64,000 nucleotides of DNA from a virus, in the IMG/VR virus record IMGVR_UViG_3300032331_000527, positions 1 to 64,000 of that record; one strand, given 5' to 3'. The notes under the pieces were generated by a model. That model saw nothing but the letters and a program-made list of their open reading frames with translations, searched no databases and was not told the origin of the DNA. The position numbers and the translations under genes were made by a program. Shown here one piece after another: positions 46,155-55,418 of this stretch (the stretch's first letter is position 1; each line of letters starts with the position of its first letter).

Positions 46155-48470
46155 TTAGAACTTACCTACAACTTCAGTGAAATCTACACCGGTACGAACG
46201 GCTACGAAGTTCAGCTGGATGAAGTTGATCGAACGAGCAGGTTTAATATAGATATCGCCGATGAATTCGTTACGATCGATGACTTCTGGTGTGTTATTTG
46301 TTTCGTCGCAAACTACACGGAAATCCGTGATACCACGACGACCCTGAACGTCACGCAGGAACGGCTCAACAAGTGAACGGAACTGAGCGCGAGTGAATGC
46401 ATCGTTAAATTCAAAGAGCGTGTACTTAGCTGCTGTAGCGATAGCCTTTTCAAGAACGATGAACAGACGACGAACGTTGATACGATCGAAAGCTGATGGC
46501 TTCGTTAGAAGAGTCTTATCACCAAAGAGAATTGTACCTTCGCCTGGGAAAGTCACGATTGGATTAATACCACGCTTGTAGAGCTGATCACGATCCGTCT
46601 TATTTGGATTGTAAGCCATTCTAACAACGTTCTTAATCTGCCCACGATTATATCCAGCTGGTGAGTACCAAGGATCGCGATCAATATCAGTACGAACCAT
46701 CGTACCAGCAACGTCGCCGTTACAAGGAATGTTACGGAAAATGTCGTTGTACTTGTCGTATTGAACTTTATATCCAGAATCCAACACACCATAAGATGTT
46801 GATGGTAAGAAGTTACGGAATTCAACGATGTCGTCTACTTCTGATCCTGCATATCCGCTGTTATTAACAACGTCAGCTGAACGAGGTGAGAAGATACCAA
46901 TACAATCTTTACGATATTCACAGATATTGTTTAGAATGTGAATCGCTACGGTTGAAGAAGAAGCACCACCAAGAATCAGTGATACGTCAACATCTTGAGC
47001 AGACTTGAACAGATTGTATCCGTTGATATAGTCGGCTGCACGTGGTGCTCTTCCATCATCGCCTCTTGCAAAAGATACGTTAGATGGCTTAGATTGAGCA
47101 CCAGTTGCTATATTTAAACCAGAAGTGACTGATCTACCAGCAGTAAATCCACCTGTATGACCGTTCCACCAAACCCAACGAGACATCTTGTTGATGTAGT
47201 TCTTGTAGTAGATATCTGTACCGTCTTCGCTCTTGGCATTAACGCACTTGGAAAGATTAGGATACACTTCAAGAATTGTATTAGCAGTTCCTGCGATACC
47301 ACCTTTAAGATCTGCAATAACAACGTGCATTTCATCGCCTGAAGTACCATATTGTGATGCTTCATTGCTAGTGCCTGGAGCAGAAGAGAAGTAATCAAAG
47401 AATTCCCAACGACGAGTAGCACCTTGTGTGGTAGAAGTGTTACCAACATACTTAGACTGGATCGTGAAATAACGACCGTTAGCTGCGATAGAAGCAATCT
47501 TAACTGGAATTTTATCTGGACCAGCAACAATAATGTCGCCTACAGTAAGTTGACTACCTACGTTAGCAGTAGATGTTACAACCGTGCTGTTGTTTGAGAA
47601 TGTCAATACTCCTGTTCCATAAGAACCAGGAGAGAACCATCCATACTTTGTTGAAGTAACAGCTACAGTACCGTTAGAACCAGTAGATGTGCCTTGCGCT
47701 CCAGCTTGAAGTGTTAGCGTTACAGTCCAACCAGTTGTCACGCTTGCAGAAGTGTTTGAAGAAACACGAGCAGTAACTTTTCTTTGCTTTGTTCCATTAA
47801 AAATCAAATAGTCAGTTGTATTAATTTGGCTTATTAGATTAGATGAAGCCACTTTTGATTTAGTGTTAGCTGTGACGCTTGAGATATTTCCGTTAGCAGC
47901 AGTTACAATCGTGAACACTGTTGCAGAAAGACCGGCGCTGTTAGCAGCAGAAAGCGTTGTTCCGCCAAGAGCAAAACCGCGAGTAGCAGTTGTTGATAAA
48001 GTGCTTTCGAATGCATTAGCAGTCAAACATGTAGACGCACGAAGATTGTTACCAAGAAGACCTGGATACTTAGCAATGAAAGAACCTGCTCCAGAAACGC
48101 CAGCAGAAGAATAATTTTCCTGATAATCGTCTTCGTTCTTAACGAGCGGATATATCGATGTATTTGACGAAGAGATAGCATTAACAGCTCTAAGAATATT
48201 ATTCGAACTCTGATTTACGACACGAACAGTGTACAGAGCATTACCGTATGCAAGGAAGTTCGCAGCGGTAAAGAAGTCAACAGCTGTATTGGTAGTTGGG
48301 TGCCAAAATGATTTGACAAGCGTATCTTCGCTATCAACGAGAACACGCTGCCCAACAGGACCCCAGCGCAAATGGCCCGCAAACGCACCAGTTGTAGTGC
48401 TTACGGCAGGAATAATCGTTGTGAGATCGATCTCACTTACATTAACTCCTGGAGAAACTTGGAAACCCAT
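46155..48470 (-). CDS. 18: Tail sheath protein gp18
   Basis: 771 residues (T4: 659). The N-terminus FQVSPGVNVSEIDLTTIIP and the following FAGHLRWGPVGQRVLV are typical of gp18. The C-terminal part RINVRRLFIVLEKAIATAAKYTLFEFN, with RTQFRSL-type continuation and an end IKPARSINFIQLNFVAVRTG, is the conserved sheath core. The middle is longer than in T4, indicating extra surface domains. A late promoter lies upstream. Confidence 0.97.
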   Translation of the reverse strand: MGFQVSPGVNVSEIDLTTIIPAVSTTTGAFAGHLRWGPVGQRVLVDSEDTLVKSFWHPTTNTAVDFFTAANFLAYGNALYTVRVVNQSSNNILRAVNAISSSNTSIYPLVKNEDDYQENYSSAGVSGAGSFIAKYPGLLGNNLRASTCLTANAFESTLSTTATRGFALGGTTLSAANSAGLSATVFTIVTAANGNISSVTANTKSKVASSNLISQINTTDYLIFNGTKQRKVTARVSSNTSASVTTGWTVTLTLQAGAQGTSTGSNGTVAVTSTKYGWFSPGSYGTGVLTFSNNSTVVTSTANVGSQLTVGDIIVAGPDKIPVKIASIAANGRYFTIQSKYVGNTSTTQGATRRWEFFDYFSSAPGTSNEASQYGTSGDEMHVVIADLKGGIAGTANTILEVYPNLSKCVNAKSEDGTDIYYKNYINKMSRWVWWNGHTGGFTAGRSVTSGLNIATGAQSKPSNVSFARGDDGRAPRAADYINGYNLFKSAQDVDVSLILGGASSSTVAIHILNNICEYRKDCIGIFSPRSADVVNNSGYAGSEVDDIVEFRNFLPSTSYGVLDSGYKVQYDKYNDIFRNIPCNGDVAGTMVRTDIDRDPWYSPAGYNRGQIKNVVRMAYNPNKTDRDQLYKRGINPIVTFPGEGTILFGDKTLLTKPSAFDRINVRRLFIVLEKAIATAAKYTLFEFNDAFTRAQFRSLVEPFLRDVQGRRGITDFRVVCDETNNTPEVIDRNEFIGDIYIKPARSINFIQLNFVAVRTGVDFTEVVGKF

Positions 48471-48533
48471 CGGACTTATCTCCTTTATAAAAACGAAGTT
48501 GTGTTTTCTTCGCGCCCTAAATTGAACTCGATT

Positions 48534-48541
48534 TATTTATA
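48534..48541 (-). promoter_or_regulatory. T4-type late promoter (TATAAATA) for gp18
   Basis: Exact TATAAATA on the minus strand, 64 bases before the gp18 start. Confidence 0.75.
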
Positions 48542-48561
48542 AAAAGCGGGCTTTTATCTAT

Positions 48562-50181
48562 TTAGAAATTCCCAAACCCACTAGATTCACCAAAAGCGTC
48601 TCCGGAATTTTCCATTGATTGAGTGGCTTCACCATCGTCGATGAAACCAGCAGGCAACAAATCGTCGTGAACGTCTTTCATGTTTGCATTTGCTAGATTC
48701 TGTCGAATATCGCTATTCGTTAGATCTTTAAAATATGGCTGAGTAATCAACCATCCAAAAAGCACGAGCGTCATAGCTAAATCGTCGTGACAACCTTCTT
48801 CAGCTTTAAACGTATCTTTATCTTCGATGAACGTCGTCAGCTCTTCGATAGTCTCAAAATCTGTTATCAGTAAACGATCACTTTCGATGATCGTTTTTAA
48901 GTTAGAACACCCAATCTTTTTAACTGATTTCGTTGTACGGATACCAAAGGCTGAACGAATATTGAATCCACCACCAACCTTGATATTTTTGTTTTTCGTG
49001 AACGTAGCAATCACGTTTTCATATTCAAGATCCATAAACAACGAGTTAACTACCTGTTGTCCGATATTATTAGTTTCACCTAACACATACGCATTATTGT
49101 ACCACTTGCAAAACCTGTAAATAATATCAGGAAACATCAAAGGTGTTACTTCTCGACTCCTATATTTAGCTACTTGACGATATGGCAATTGCGATACGTC
49201 GTAGATCGACAAAGCTGAATAATCTTGCCCAACACCTTCGGACACGTCAAACACACATATGTAGGATTTACGAGGATCTGGCTTTTCGTAATAGTCTAGA
49301 CCCCATTTATCTTTGCTAGGAGTAATCCAAGACAACTCACGCAATTTCATTGGATGGATAAGTGTGCTGGACGAACCAATGAACTCGCACTCAAACTCCT
49401 GACGAAATTGCTCTTCGCTGGTGTTAGCGATAGTCTGTTGTCTCCAACTATCATCACGCCCAGGAACTTCGTTCCACATAATTTCAATAGGAACATACTC
49501 GCTACGACCCTCACTAGCATCTGTCCACATCTTGAAGAAGTGATTCATACCAAGAGGCGTAGAAACGATAATAATCTTAGTCGTCTTACCTGATGAAATC
49601 GTAGGATATGTAGAAGCGAAGAACGCATCAGCTAGATTGCGTTGAACGTGGGCAAACTCGTCGAGGAAGATTAGATTGAATGATCCACCGCGGATAGCAC
49701 TGGATGATGTAGCAGCAGCTAGAACCTTAGAACCGTTCTCAAGCTCGATGTTACCTTTATTCCAAGTGACTACGCCTTGCTGCAACCATTTCGGAAGATA
49801 TTCGTACGCAAGCTGGAGTTTAGCTAACAGGTCTCGCGCGAGCGCGCCCTTGTTCGCGAGGATAGCGACATTCTGTTGATCTGTAAACAATACGAGCCAT
49901 AAAATATATGCAACAGATGTCGTAGACTTACCGACCTGACGAGGAAGCTTACAGATAGAAAATCTGTTGTCCGCAAACGTGTGGAGCATCTTCGCTTGGA
50001 AATCCCACATATTAAATGGCATAAGACCAAGATCTACGTTTACGATCTTGACGTAATTACGAGCGAAGTACTCTACGTCCTTAGCGCACTTGATATATTC
50101 GTCAGCTTCGTGTTTGGTGTATTGATGTATGACACCAACAGCTTTGAGGTTGGGATTTCCTAGATACGTTTTGACAGCCAT
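48562..50181 (-). CDS. 17: Terminase large subunit gp17
   Basis: 539 residues (T4: 610). Walker A is PRQVGKST (about 80-87), Walker B is LIFLDEFAHV (about 170-179), the coupling motif is IVSTPLG. The C-terminal RNase H-like nuclease has VFDVSEGVGQDYSA with the first catalytic aspartate, GETNNIG and CHDDLAMTLVL with the last. It powers DNA packaging through the portal and makes headful cuts. It overlaps gp16 by one base. Confidence 0.98.
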   Translation of the reverse strand: MAVKTYLGNPNLKAVGVIHQYTKHEADEYIKCAKDVEYFARNYVKIVNVDLGLMPFNMWDFQAKMLHTFADNRFSICKLPRQVGKSTTSVAYILWLVLFTDQQNVAILANKGALARDLLAKLQLAYEYLPKWLQQGVVTWNKGNIELENGSKVLAAATSSSAIRGGSFNLIFLDEFAHVQRNLADAFFASTYPTISSGKTTKIIIVSTPLGMNHFFKMWTDASEGRSEYVPIEIMWNEVPGRDDSWRQQTIANTSEEQFRQEFECEFIGSSSTLIHPMKLRELSWITPSKDKWGLDYYEKPDPRKSYICVFDVSEGVGQDYSALSIYDVSQLPYRQVAKYRSREVTPLMFPDIIYRFCKWYNNAYVLGETNNIGQQVVNSLFMDLEYENVIATFTKNKNIKVGGGFNIRSAFGIRTTKSVKKIGCSNLKTIIESDRLLITDFETIEELTTFIEDKDTFKAEEGCHDDLAMTLVLFGWLITQPYFKDLTNSDIRQNLANANMKDVHDDLLPAGFIDDGEATQSMENSGDAFGESSGFGNF

Positions 50182-50594
50182 TATTTACGCCCATTAATCA
50201 ATGCTTGTAGCTCCGCTGAAGTTCCCACGAAAATAGCATTCTCCGCTTGAATATTCTGCGAAGCTTTGTGATCATCAGTTTTCTTTAGGTCTTTCAGTTT
50301 CTTTTGAATATCCAATAGATCTTTATTGGCGTCTACCATCGTTTTAATGAGTTGCCCAACAACTTCGAATGCGCGAGGATGCTCAGAAGTTTTTGCAACC
50401 ATGAGAGCTTCGTCTAGCGCATCATTACCTTTGTGAATAATCTGATGAAGATTGTTTCTAACCTTAGCAAAATCGTCATCAATGTCTTCATTAGGATTAA
50501 CTTCGATTGGTGGTAACATTTCAATCATAGGACGAGAATCAGGTAATCCCAGAGCGTTTTCTACGCTTATCTCAAATTTTGTTTTTTCAATCAT
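50181..50594 (-). CDS. 16: Terminase small subunit gp16
   Basis: 137 residues (T4: 164). The central helical pair (DDDFAKVRNNLHQIIHKGN, then DEALMVAKTSEHPRAFEVVG, then LIKTMVDANKDLLDIQKKL) matches the coiled-coil core of gp16, which forms an 11- or 12-mer ring and regulates gp17. Position between gp15 and gp17 agrees. Confidence 0.92.
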   Translation of the reverse strand: MIEKTKFEISVENALGLPDSRPMIEMLPPIEVNPNEDIDDDFAKVRNNLHQIIHKGNDALDEALMVAKTSEHPRAFEVVGQLIKTMVDANKDLLDIQKKLKDLKKTDDHKASQNIQAENAIFVGTSAELQALINGRK

Positions 50595-51481
50595 GATATT
50601 GGTTCATCCGTTCCTGTTTTAGGATTATATTTTTTACCATCTACGAAGAAGAATGAGTTGCTACAGAATCCGTAGTCATCTGTTGCGTTGATTTGATTAT
50701 ATGGAATAGAAGCAGAGCTGTTCGTTGTTGGGCTTCCGTTAGCCAATAATCCTGGCTGAATAACAATACGAGAGCTGCGTCCTGTTCGCGCGACGTCTTC
50801 TAATGTGATCTTTCTGCCGCTGTTTGTATTGGCAGTAACGACACCAAAATCGATCTGTGCACGCTTGATAATTCCCTGACGTTTCGTTGGTCCGTAGAAG
50901 AATCCTTTGACAGTAAAATCAAACGTGTATATTAACGCACGACGATTATTGAAATCACCTTCGTATGTGTCTTCGATAGATACTGTATTCAGAATCGTAG
51001 GCACATCCATAGTGATACTTGTTTGTGGAATAAGACGCACTTGATTAGTCCACTCGGGACCAAAATAAGGCACAATCTGCTCAAGAATCTGTGCGCCATC
51101 GTCTGCGTTGCGCACGTATGCGTATAGATTGAATTGCAAATCATATGGAACTGGATTATAGTTGAAATCTAATTTGTCTTCATCAGTAGTGACTTTGATG
51201 TTACGCCCTGTGCTATTAAGACGACGTTGTCCGTCATAGTTCAGCGTTGTCATTTCAAACGCCATACGCGGAAGCTGAATCGCTACTTGTTGATCTAAAT
51301 CAGGATCTTGAGTCGTACGAACTAGGAACTTTTCCTTTGGACCATAGGCAAGAGGGACTGTAACTGCGCTCACGTTGTTATTAGCCGTATCATAGCGACG
51401 AACAACAATGTCGTTGAACATGTTACCAAACATGATAACATATTTTCTAAGCGACTGATGATAAAACTGTGATCCAAACAT
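50591..51481 (-). CDS. 15: Tail sheath stabiliser/completion protein gp15
   Basis: 296 residues (T4: 272). MFGSQFYHQSLRKYVIMFGNMFND and the following I-V-V-R-R are typical of gp15; other matching blocks are PLAYGPKEKFLVR, QLPRMAFEM and the later PYDLQFNLYAYVRN. It forms the hexameric tail terminator that joins the tail to the neck. It overlaps gp16 by 4 bases. Confidence 0.94.
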   Translation of the reverse strand: MFGSQFYHQSLRKYVIMFGNMFNDIVVRRYDTANNNVSAVTVPLAYGPKEKFLVRTTQDPDLDQQVAIQLPRMAFEMTTLNYDGQRRLNSTGRNIKVTTDEDKLDFNYNPVPYDLQFNLYAYVRNADDGAQILEQIVPYFGPEWTNQVRLIPQTSITMDVPTILNTVSIEDTYEGDFNNRRALIYTFDFTVKGFFYGPTKRQGIIKRAQIDFGVVTANTNSGRKITLEDVARTGRSSRIVIQPGLLANGSPTTNSSASIPYNQINATDDYGFCSNSFFFVDGKKYNPKTGTDEPIS

Positions 51482-52317
51482 TAGTATCTATCCACTTCAG
51501 AGAATGGGTTACGTTCGCTGAAGTCGATGTAGTCGAGCGACTTCGTGGTGAAATATTCGTTGTTAGCCAATTTATCTTGGGTCTCGACTCTGTATTCCCA
51601 CAGAATCGATTCGCCGTCTTCATTAAGAATCGAACCAGTTCCGTTTCCACTTTCCAACGTAATTTGATACTGTAGGATATCGTTATTGTAACGAGTACCA
51701 ATAGCGTCGATATCTGTATTGCCTGTAGCAATCGTAGCCAGACGATCTACGAGTTCGCAATTAAGTTCGTATGTGTATAGCTTACCGTGCTGATAAAAGA
51801 CTTGCTCGTTTTCTACGAACTTGATTTCATATAATTTCTTATTCAGAGGAAAGTAAATCCAATCACCTTCGTACGGACGAGAATGTTCCGTTTGATAATC
51901 TTCTGTTCCGCCTGTTTCTAAGCGGAGAGCATTACTATTTCCCCATTCGTTTGTGTTGGCGTTTTCCATCTGAATGTTGTAGCCAACTTCAGTAAGCACT
52001 TTTTCGTTAGATACTTGTTCCCAACGCTTACGAGACATAACGAACGTAATCGAGTCACGGATTTCTAGGTTGAACTTGGAAAGGAAATCGCCTTCACCCT
52101 CGAATCCTTGAGTGTTCTTGATATACATTTCGATGTCAATGGCATCGTTGAACGCAGACGAAGCGTCTTCACCTAATAGAGCATCTGGATTACCAAGAGT
52201 TCGTGGCAAATACTTCACGTCAAGACCATAGATCTTGATTGATTGAATAATCAAATCTTCAGCTAGATCTTGTTGACGTCCGAAAGTAAACGGACGGAAG
52301 TATTTGTTCGTTGCCAT
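51481..52317 (-). CDS. 14: Neck protein gp14
   Basis: 278 residues (T4: 256). Matching segments include QDLAEDLIIQSIKIYGLDVKYLPR, the IEMYIKNTQGFEGEGDFLSKF strand, DSITFVMSRKRW, RPYEGDWIYFPLNKKLYEIKFVE and YELNCELVDR, as in gp14 of cyanophage-type T4-like phages. With gp13 it forms the neck that closes the filled head. Confidence 0.94.
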   Translation of the reverse strand: MATNKYFRPFTFGRQQDLAEDLIIQSIKIYGLDVKYLPRTLGNPDALLGEDASSAFNDAIDIEMYIKNTQGFEGEGDFLSKFNLEIRDSITFVMSRKRWEQVSNEKVLTEVGYNIQMENANTNEWGNSNALRLETGGTEDYQTEHSRPYEGDWIYFPLNKKLYEIKFVENEQVFYQHGKLYTYELNCELVDRLATIATGNTDIDAIGTRYNNDILQYQITLESGNGTGSILNEDGESILWEYRVETQDKLANNEYFTTKSLDYIDFSERNPFSEVDRY

Positions 52318-52319
52318 CG

Positions 52320-53060
52320 TTATCCAATCATGTCCGTAACAGGCAAGCTGTAATCGTTAATAACAGTATCTTCGAGTCTTTGTATTTCTTCCTGTGCTTC
52401 GTCCCATATCTTTTGTCCATTAAACGTAATGCCGCCTGGAAGATTCATGCCTTCGTATAGCTTTAGATGCTCGCCCCACTGGCGCTTAACCAGCTGTGTG
52501 GCATACTGTTTAAGCCAAGGCTCTTCCCAGACATCTGGATATTCTTCTGGATTGACTTCGCGATAACCTTCGATCATAATGAATTGACCTACTTGAGTGT
52601 CGTCGTCCCACGACATATCAATTTGCAACTTATTCATATTACGATTGAAGCGGATAGGTTTCTTTCCGACGAACACTTCTTCAAGGAATTCGATATGGCG
52701 CATCGCAACAACATAAGGCGCAATAGATACGCTAGAAACATTGAACAGTTCGTTTAGATGAAGCTGATAACGAATATTGAACATATTCATAGCACCATAC
52801 GAATCGTTGATATCAAAAACGCGAGTCACTCCTACGAAATCATTCGGAAGAGTGATATAACGATTATTGATATTTGTTTGCGTTAGTTGATGTGGATAAT
52901 ACACATGCTCCATACCGTCAAAGTGATAATCGCGATACTTGAGCAAAGCATCGTCAATACGATCATCAATCTGCTCATCGTCGACGTTGATGTCAATGAC
53001 TGGAGAGCCTAAACGGCGTAAGATATATTCTTTGAACTGTTGACGACTTGTAATAGCCAT
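52320..53060 (-). CDS. 13: Neck protein gp13
   Basis: 246 residues (T4: 309). RQQFKEYILRRLGSPVIDINVDDEQIDDRIDDALLKYRDYHFDG (seen in pieces) is the hallmark N-terminus of gp13; DFVGVTRVFDI and the middle LPNDF segment also match. The RBS is unusual: GGAG sits inside the loop of a hairpin (53062-53090) directly before the ATG. It completes heads with gp14. Confidence 0.94.
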   Translation of the reverse strand: MAITSRQQFKEYILRRLGSPVIDINVDDEQIDDRIDDALLKYRDYHFDGMEHVYYPHQLTQTNINNRYITLPNDFVGVTRVFDINDSYGAMNMFNIRYQLHLNELFNVSSVSIAPYVVAMRHIEFLEEVFVGKKPIRFNRNMNKLQIDMSWDDDTQVGQFIMIEGYREVNPEEYPDVWEEPWLKQYATQLVKRQWGEHLKLYEGMNLPGGITFNGQKIWDEAQEEIQRLEDTVINDYSLPVTDMIG

Positions 53061-53061
53061 A

Positions 53062-53090
53062 AGGGGAGCTCTCCAATGAGTAACTCCCCT
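53062..53090 (-). promoter_or_regulatory. Hairpin enclosing the gp13 ribosome-binding site
   Basis: AGGGGAG/CTCCCCT (53084-53090 and 53062-53068) forms a 7-bp stem whose loop holds TTGGAG. The stem ends two bases before the gp13 ATG and is not followed by a T run. It could regulate gp13 translation. A late-promoter variant (AATAAATA, 53090-53097) overlaps it. Confidence 0.5.
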
Positions 53091-53096
53091 ATTTAT

Positions 53097-55154
53097 TCAT
53101 TTTGAATTCGTTCTGAATACGCCATCCCAATCTTTGGGTAACGGATTGGCTTTATACTCTTCGATGCGCTCAACCATCATATGATAATACTCTGTCATTT
53201 CACCTTCAAATGCTTTCTCAATGTAAGGAATATATTCGAGAGCTTTTTCCCAATACTGTTCGCGATAGAGTTGTAGAAAATCCGCATGCGAGCGAGAGAA
53301 AGCGATATTGAGTCCGTTCTTTTCAACGATGGTATAGATCTTAACCCCTTCGTTTTTGCCTTTAACCGCAAGGCAATCAAGCTCTAGGCATAGATACTCG
53401 TCCTTCACATATTCATAAGTCTTTGGACCTATGACCATCTTAACGTGATATGGCTTGCTCTGACCTTCTAGTCGAGAGGCCAGATTAACGGTATCACCAA
53501 GACAAGTGTAATCAAAACGTTGGTCACTACCCATATTGCCAACCACAACGGAGCCTGTGTTAATCCCAAGACCCATACCAAAGGGTGGAATACCCTCAGC
53601 GGTGACTTCTTTGTTAAATCGTTCCAGATCATCTAGCATCTCCAATGCTGTTTTAACTGCGTGTCTGGCGTGCATCTCATCATCAAGTGGTGCATTCCAA
53701 AACGCCATTTGAGCATCACCGATATACTTATCTAGTGTGCCATCGTTGTCAATGATCTTCTTGGTCATCGCTGTCATGTAGCGATTCATTATCTTAGTAA
53801 GGCCCTGAACGTCGGAGCCATAATGCTCAGAAATAGTAGTGAAACCACGAACGTCAGTAAACATAATCGATAGTTCACGAGTCTCTCCTCCTAGACGTAA
53901 TAGCTCAGGATTCTTCTGAAGTTTTTCAACAAGAGCTGGTGAAAGATAAGTTCCGAATTGCTTTTTGATTTGCTGCTTTAGTCTAAACTCGCGAGCGAAA
54001 TTGTTGAATACCAAATGCCCGAATACAGCAGATAGAGCCAATATAATATAGCTAGGATCCCAAAGTTGAAGTTCTGTTTTAAATAAGTAATATGACGTAA
54101 ACCCTATGCCAGAAACAAGGAAGGCATAAAATGGTACTGTCAGACTTACGCTCAGTTTTGGAACTATATGGAGCAATAGTAGTAGCATGGTGGTTAGTAG
54201 TGCTCCTTCTATTAGCCTTCCTACGTTTGGGCGAGAAATAGAAGTGCCATCGACCAGTGTTTGGAGTGTCTGCGCTTGGATCTCATGGGCCCACTTCTCA
54301 CCGATTGGTGTTGCTATGATACCACCAACACCTTCAATCGTTAGACCAAGAATAACAATCTTGTCCTTCACGCGAGCATCTATCTCGGTTGCTTCTAGCG
54401 TATCAAATTTGGTGTTCCAAGATAACCAGATGCGCCCGCGCTCGTCGGTTGAGATTGGTGGAAAAGCTGGGACTCTTACAGCTTCTATTCCACCTTCGTT
54501 CGTCTTAACTTGGAAGCTAGGGTCTCCAGCAGCGACACGAATGGTCTCCAAAGGTATGCTAGGATAAAGACCAGATGCAATATTGACCAATAGAGGCATA
54601 CGGCGAACCACACCGTCCAATTCAGAGATTGTTGCGACCACACCAACGCCTGAGGCAACTTCGGCATACTTGTCAAGAGGGCGTAATCCACCAGGCCAAC
54701 GATAGACAACCCTAGCAGGATCAACAGGACCGATACTAGCGAACCCACGACGGACCGAATCAGGTTTAGAATTTTGTGTAGTAGGTGTTTGTGCGAGGAT
54801 AACACCATCAAGAGTTTTTGCCAGTTCATCATCGCCACCTGCTCTGTCTTTCTCTGAGAATAGTATTGGTGCAACGATTACCGAAGCACCGTTTTCTTTT
54901 AGTTTGTTGATTGTCTTTGCGATATCTCTGCGGTCGAATGGCCACTGACCAAACTTCTCGACCGACTTCTCACCAAAATTGACAACGACAATTTCCTCTG
55001 ACTGTTTCTTATCAAGCGAAGTGATAAGATAATCAAAGGTCTTTAGCTGGAGCGTTTGAATCGCGCTTGGGTTGATTGCATACAATGTCAACAGGAGACA
55101 GGCGCTGATAGCAACCATCCATGTGCTTGTAAGAAACTTGGTCAGCTTTTCCAT
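53097..55154 (-). CDS. CHASE2-domain class III nucleotide cyclase (probable adenylate cyclase)
   Basis: 685 residues. A membrane segment (about 11-27) is followed by an extracytoplasmic CHASE2 sensor domain (about 33-300), three membrane segments (about 312-387) and a C-terminal cyclase domain (about 420-612). The cyclase has both metal-binding aspartates (FTDVRGFT, D434; KYIGDAQMAFW, D480), K476, FDYTCLGD (D548, T550), and VNLASRLEG with N557 and R561, so it appears active. The DKYIGD lysine and FDYT aspartate favour ATP over GTP, but substrate is inference. It would sense the periplasm and make cyclic nucleotide in the cytoplasm. It is the last gene of the curli cluster. Confidence 0.93.
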   Translation of the reverse strand: MEKLTKFLTSTWMVAISACLLLTLYAINPSAIQTLQLKTFDYLITSLDKKQSEEIVVVNFGEKSVEKFGQWPFDRRDIAKTINKLKENGASVIVAPILFSEKDRAGGDDELAKTLDGVILAQTPTTQNSKPDSVRRGFASIGPVDPARVVYRWPGGLRPLDKYAEVASGVGVVATISELDGVVRRMPLLVNIASGLYPSIPLETIRVAAGDPSFQVKTNEGGIEAVRVPAFPPISTDERGRIWLSWNTKFDTLEATEIDARVKDKIVILGLTIEGVGGIIATPIGEKWAHEIQAQTLQTLVDGTSISRPNVGRLIEGALLTTMLLLLLHIVPKLSVSLTVPFYAFLVSGIGFTSYYLFKTELQLWDPSYIILALSAVFGHLVFNNFAREFRLKQQIKKQFGTYLSPALVEKLQKNPELLRLGGETRELSIMFTDVRGFTTISEHYGSDVQGLTKIMNRYMTAMTKKIIDNDGTLDKYIGDAQMAFWNAPLDDEMHARHAVKTALEMLDDLERFNKEVTAEGIPPFGMGLGINTGSVVVGNMGSDQRFDYTCLGDTVNLASRLEGQSKPYHVKMVIGPKTYEYVKDEYLCLELDCLAVKGKNEGVKIYTIVEKNGLNIAFSRSHADFLQLYREQYWEKALEYIPYIEKAFEGEMTEYYHMMVERIEEYKANPLPKDWDGVFRTNSK

Positions 55155-55417
55155 CAGTATTGACTAACGATATAAGGGCTATTGGGACAAGTGAAACCAC
55201 AAGTAACACTAAGACTAAAAGACTGAGGCGTGTTTCCAGACTGAGAGATAATAGCCGAGATATTATCGCCAGTAAAATTAAGGGTAGCACTATGATTAGC
55301 ACCAGACTGAGTAATACTAACATTCTGTAAGGATCCTATGATGTTCACGGTTGCATTATTTACTGTCTGCGATAGCGCAGGCATTGTCATTAGAAGGAGC
55401 GCGATTAAAGTTTTCAT
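55154..55417 (-). CDS. Secreted curlin-repeat protein, small (CsgB/CsgA-like)
   Basis: 87 residues with an N-terminal signal peptide (MKTLIALLLMTMPALSQ). The mature part has curlin-like repeats: VNIIGSLQNVSITQSGANHS, then ATLNFTGDNISAIISQSGNT, matching the S/N-x5-[QN]-x-G-x4-N-x5-[QN] ladder of CsgA/CsgB. The end has two cysteines (CGFTCPN), unusual for curlins. It probably exits through CsgG and could nucleate or cap amyloid fibres. The start overlaps the cyclase start by one base. Confidence 0.75.
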   Translation of the reverse strand: MKTLIALLLMTMPALSQTVNNATVNIIGSLQNVSITQSGANHSATLNFTGDNISAIISQSGNTPQSFSLSVTCGFTCPNSPYIVSQY

Positions 55418-55418
55418 G

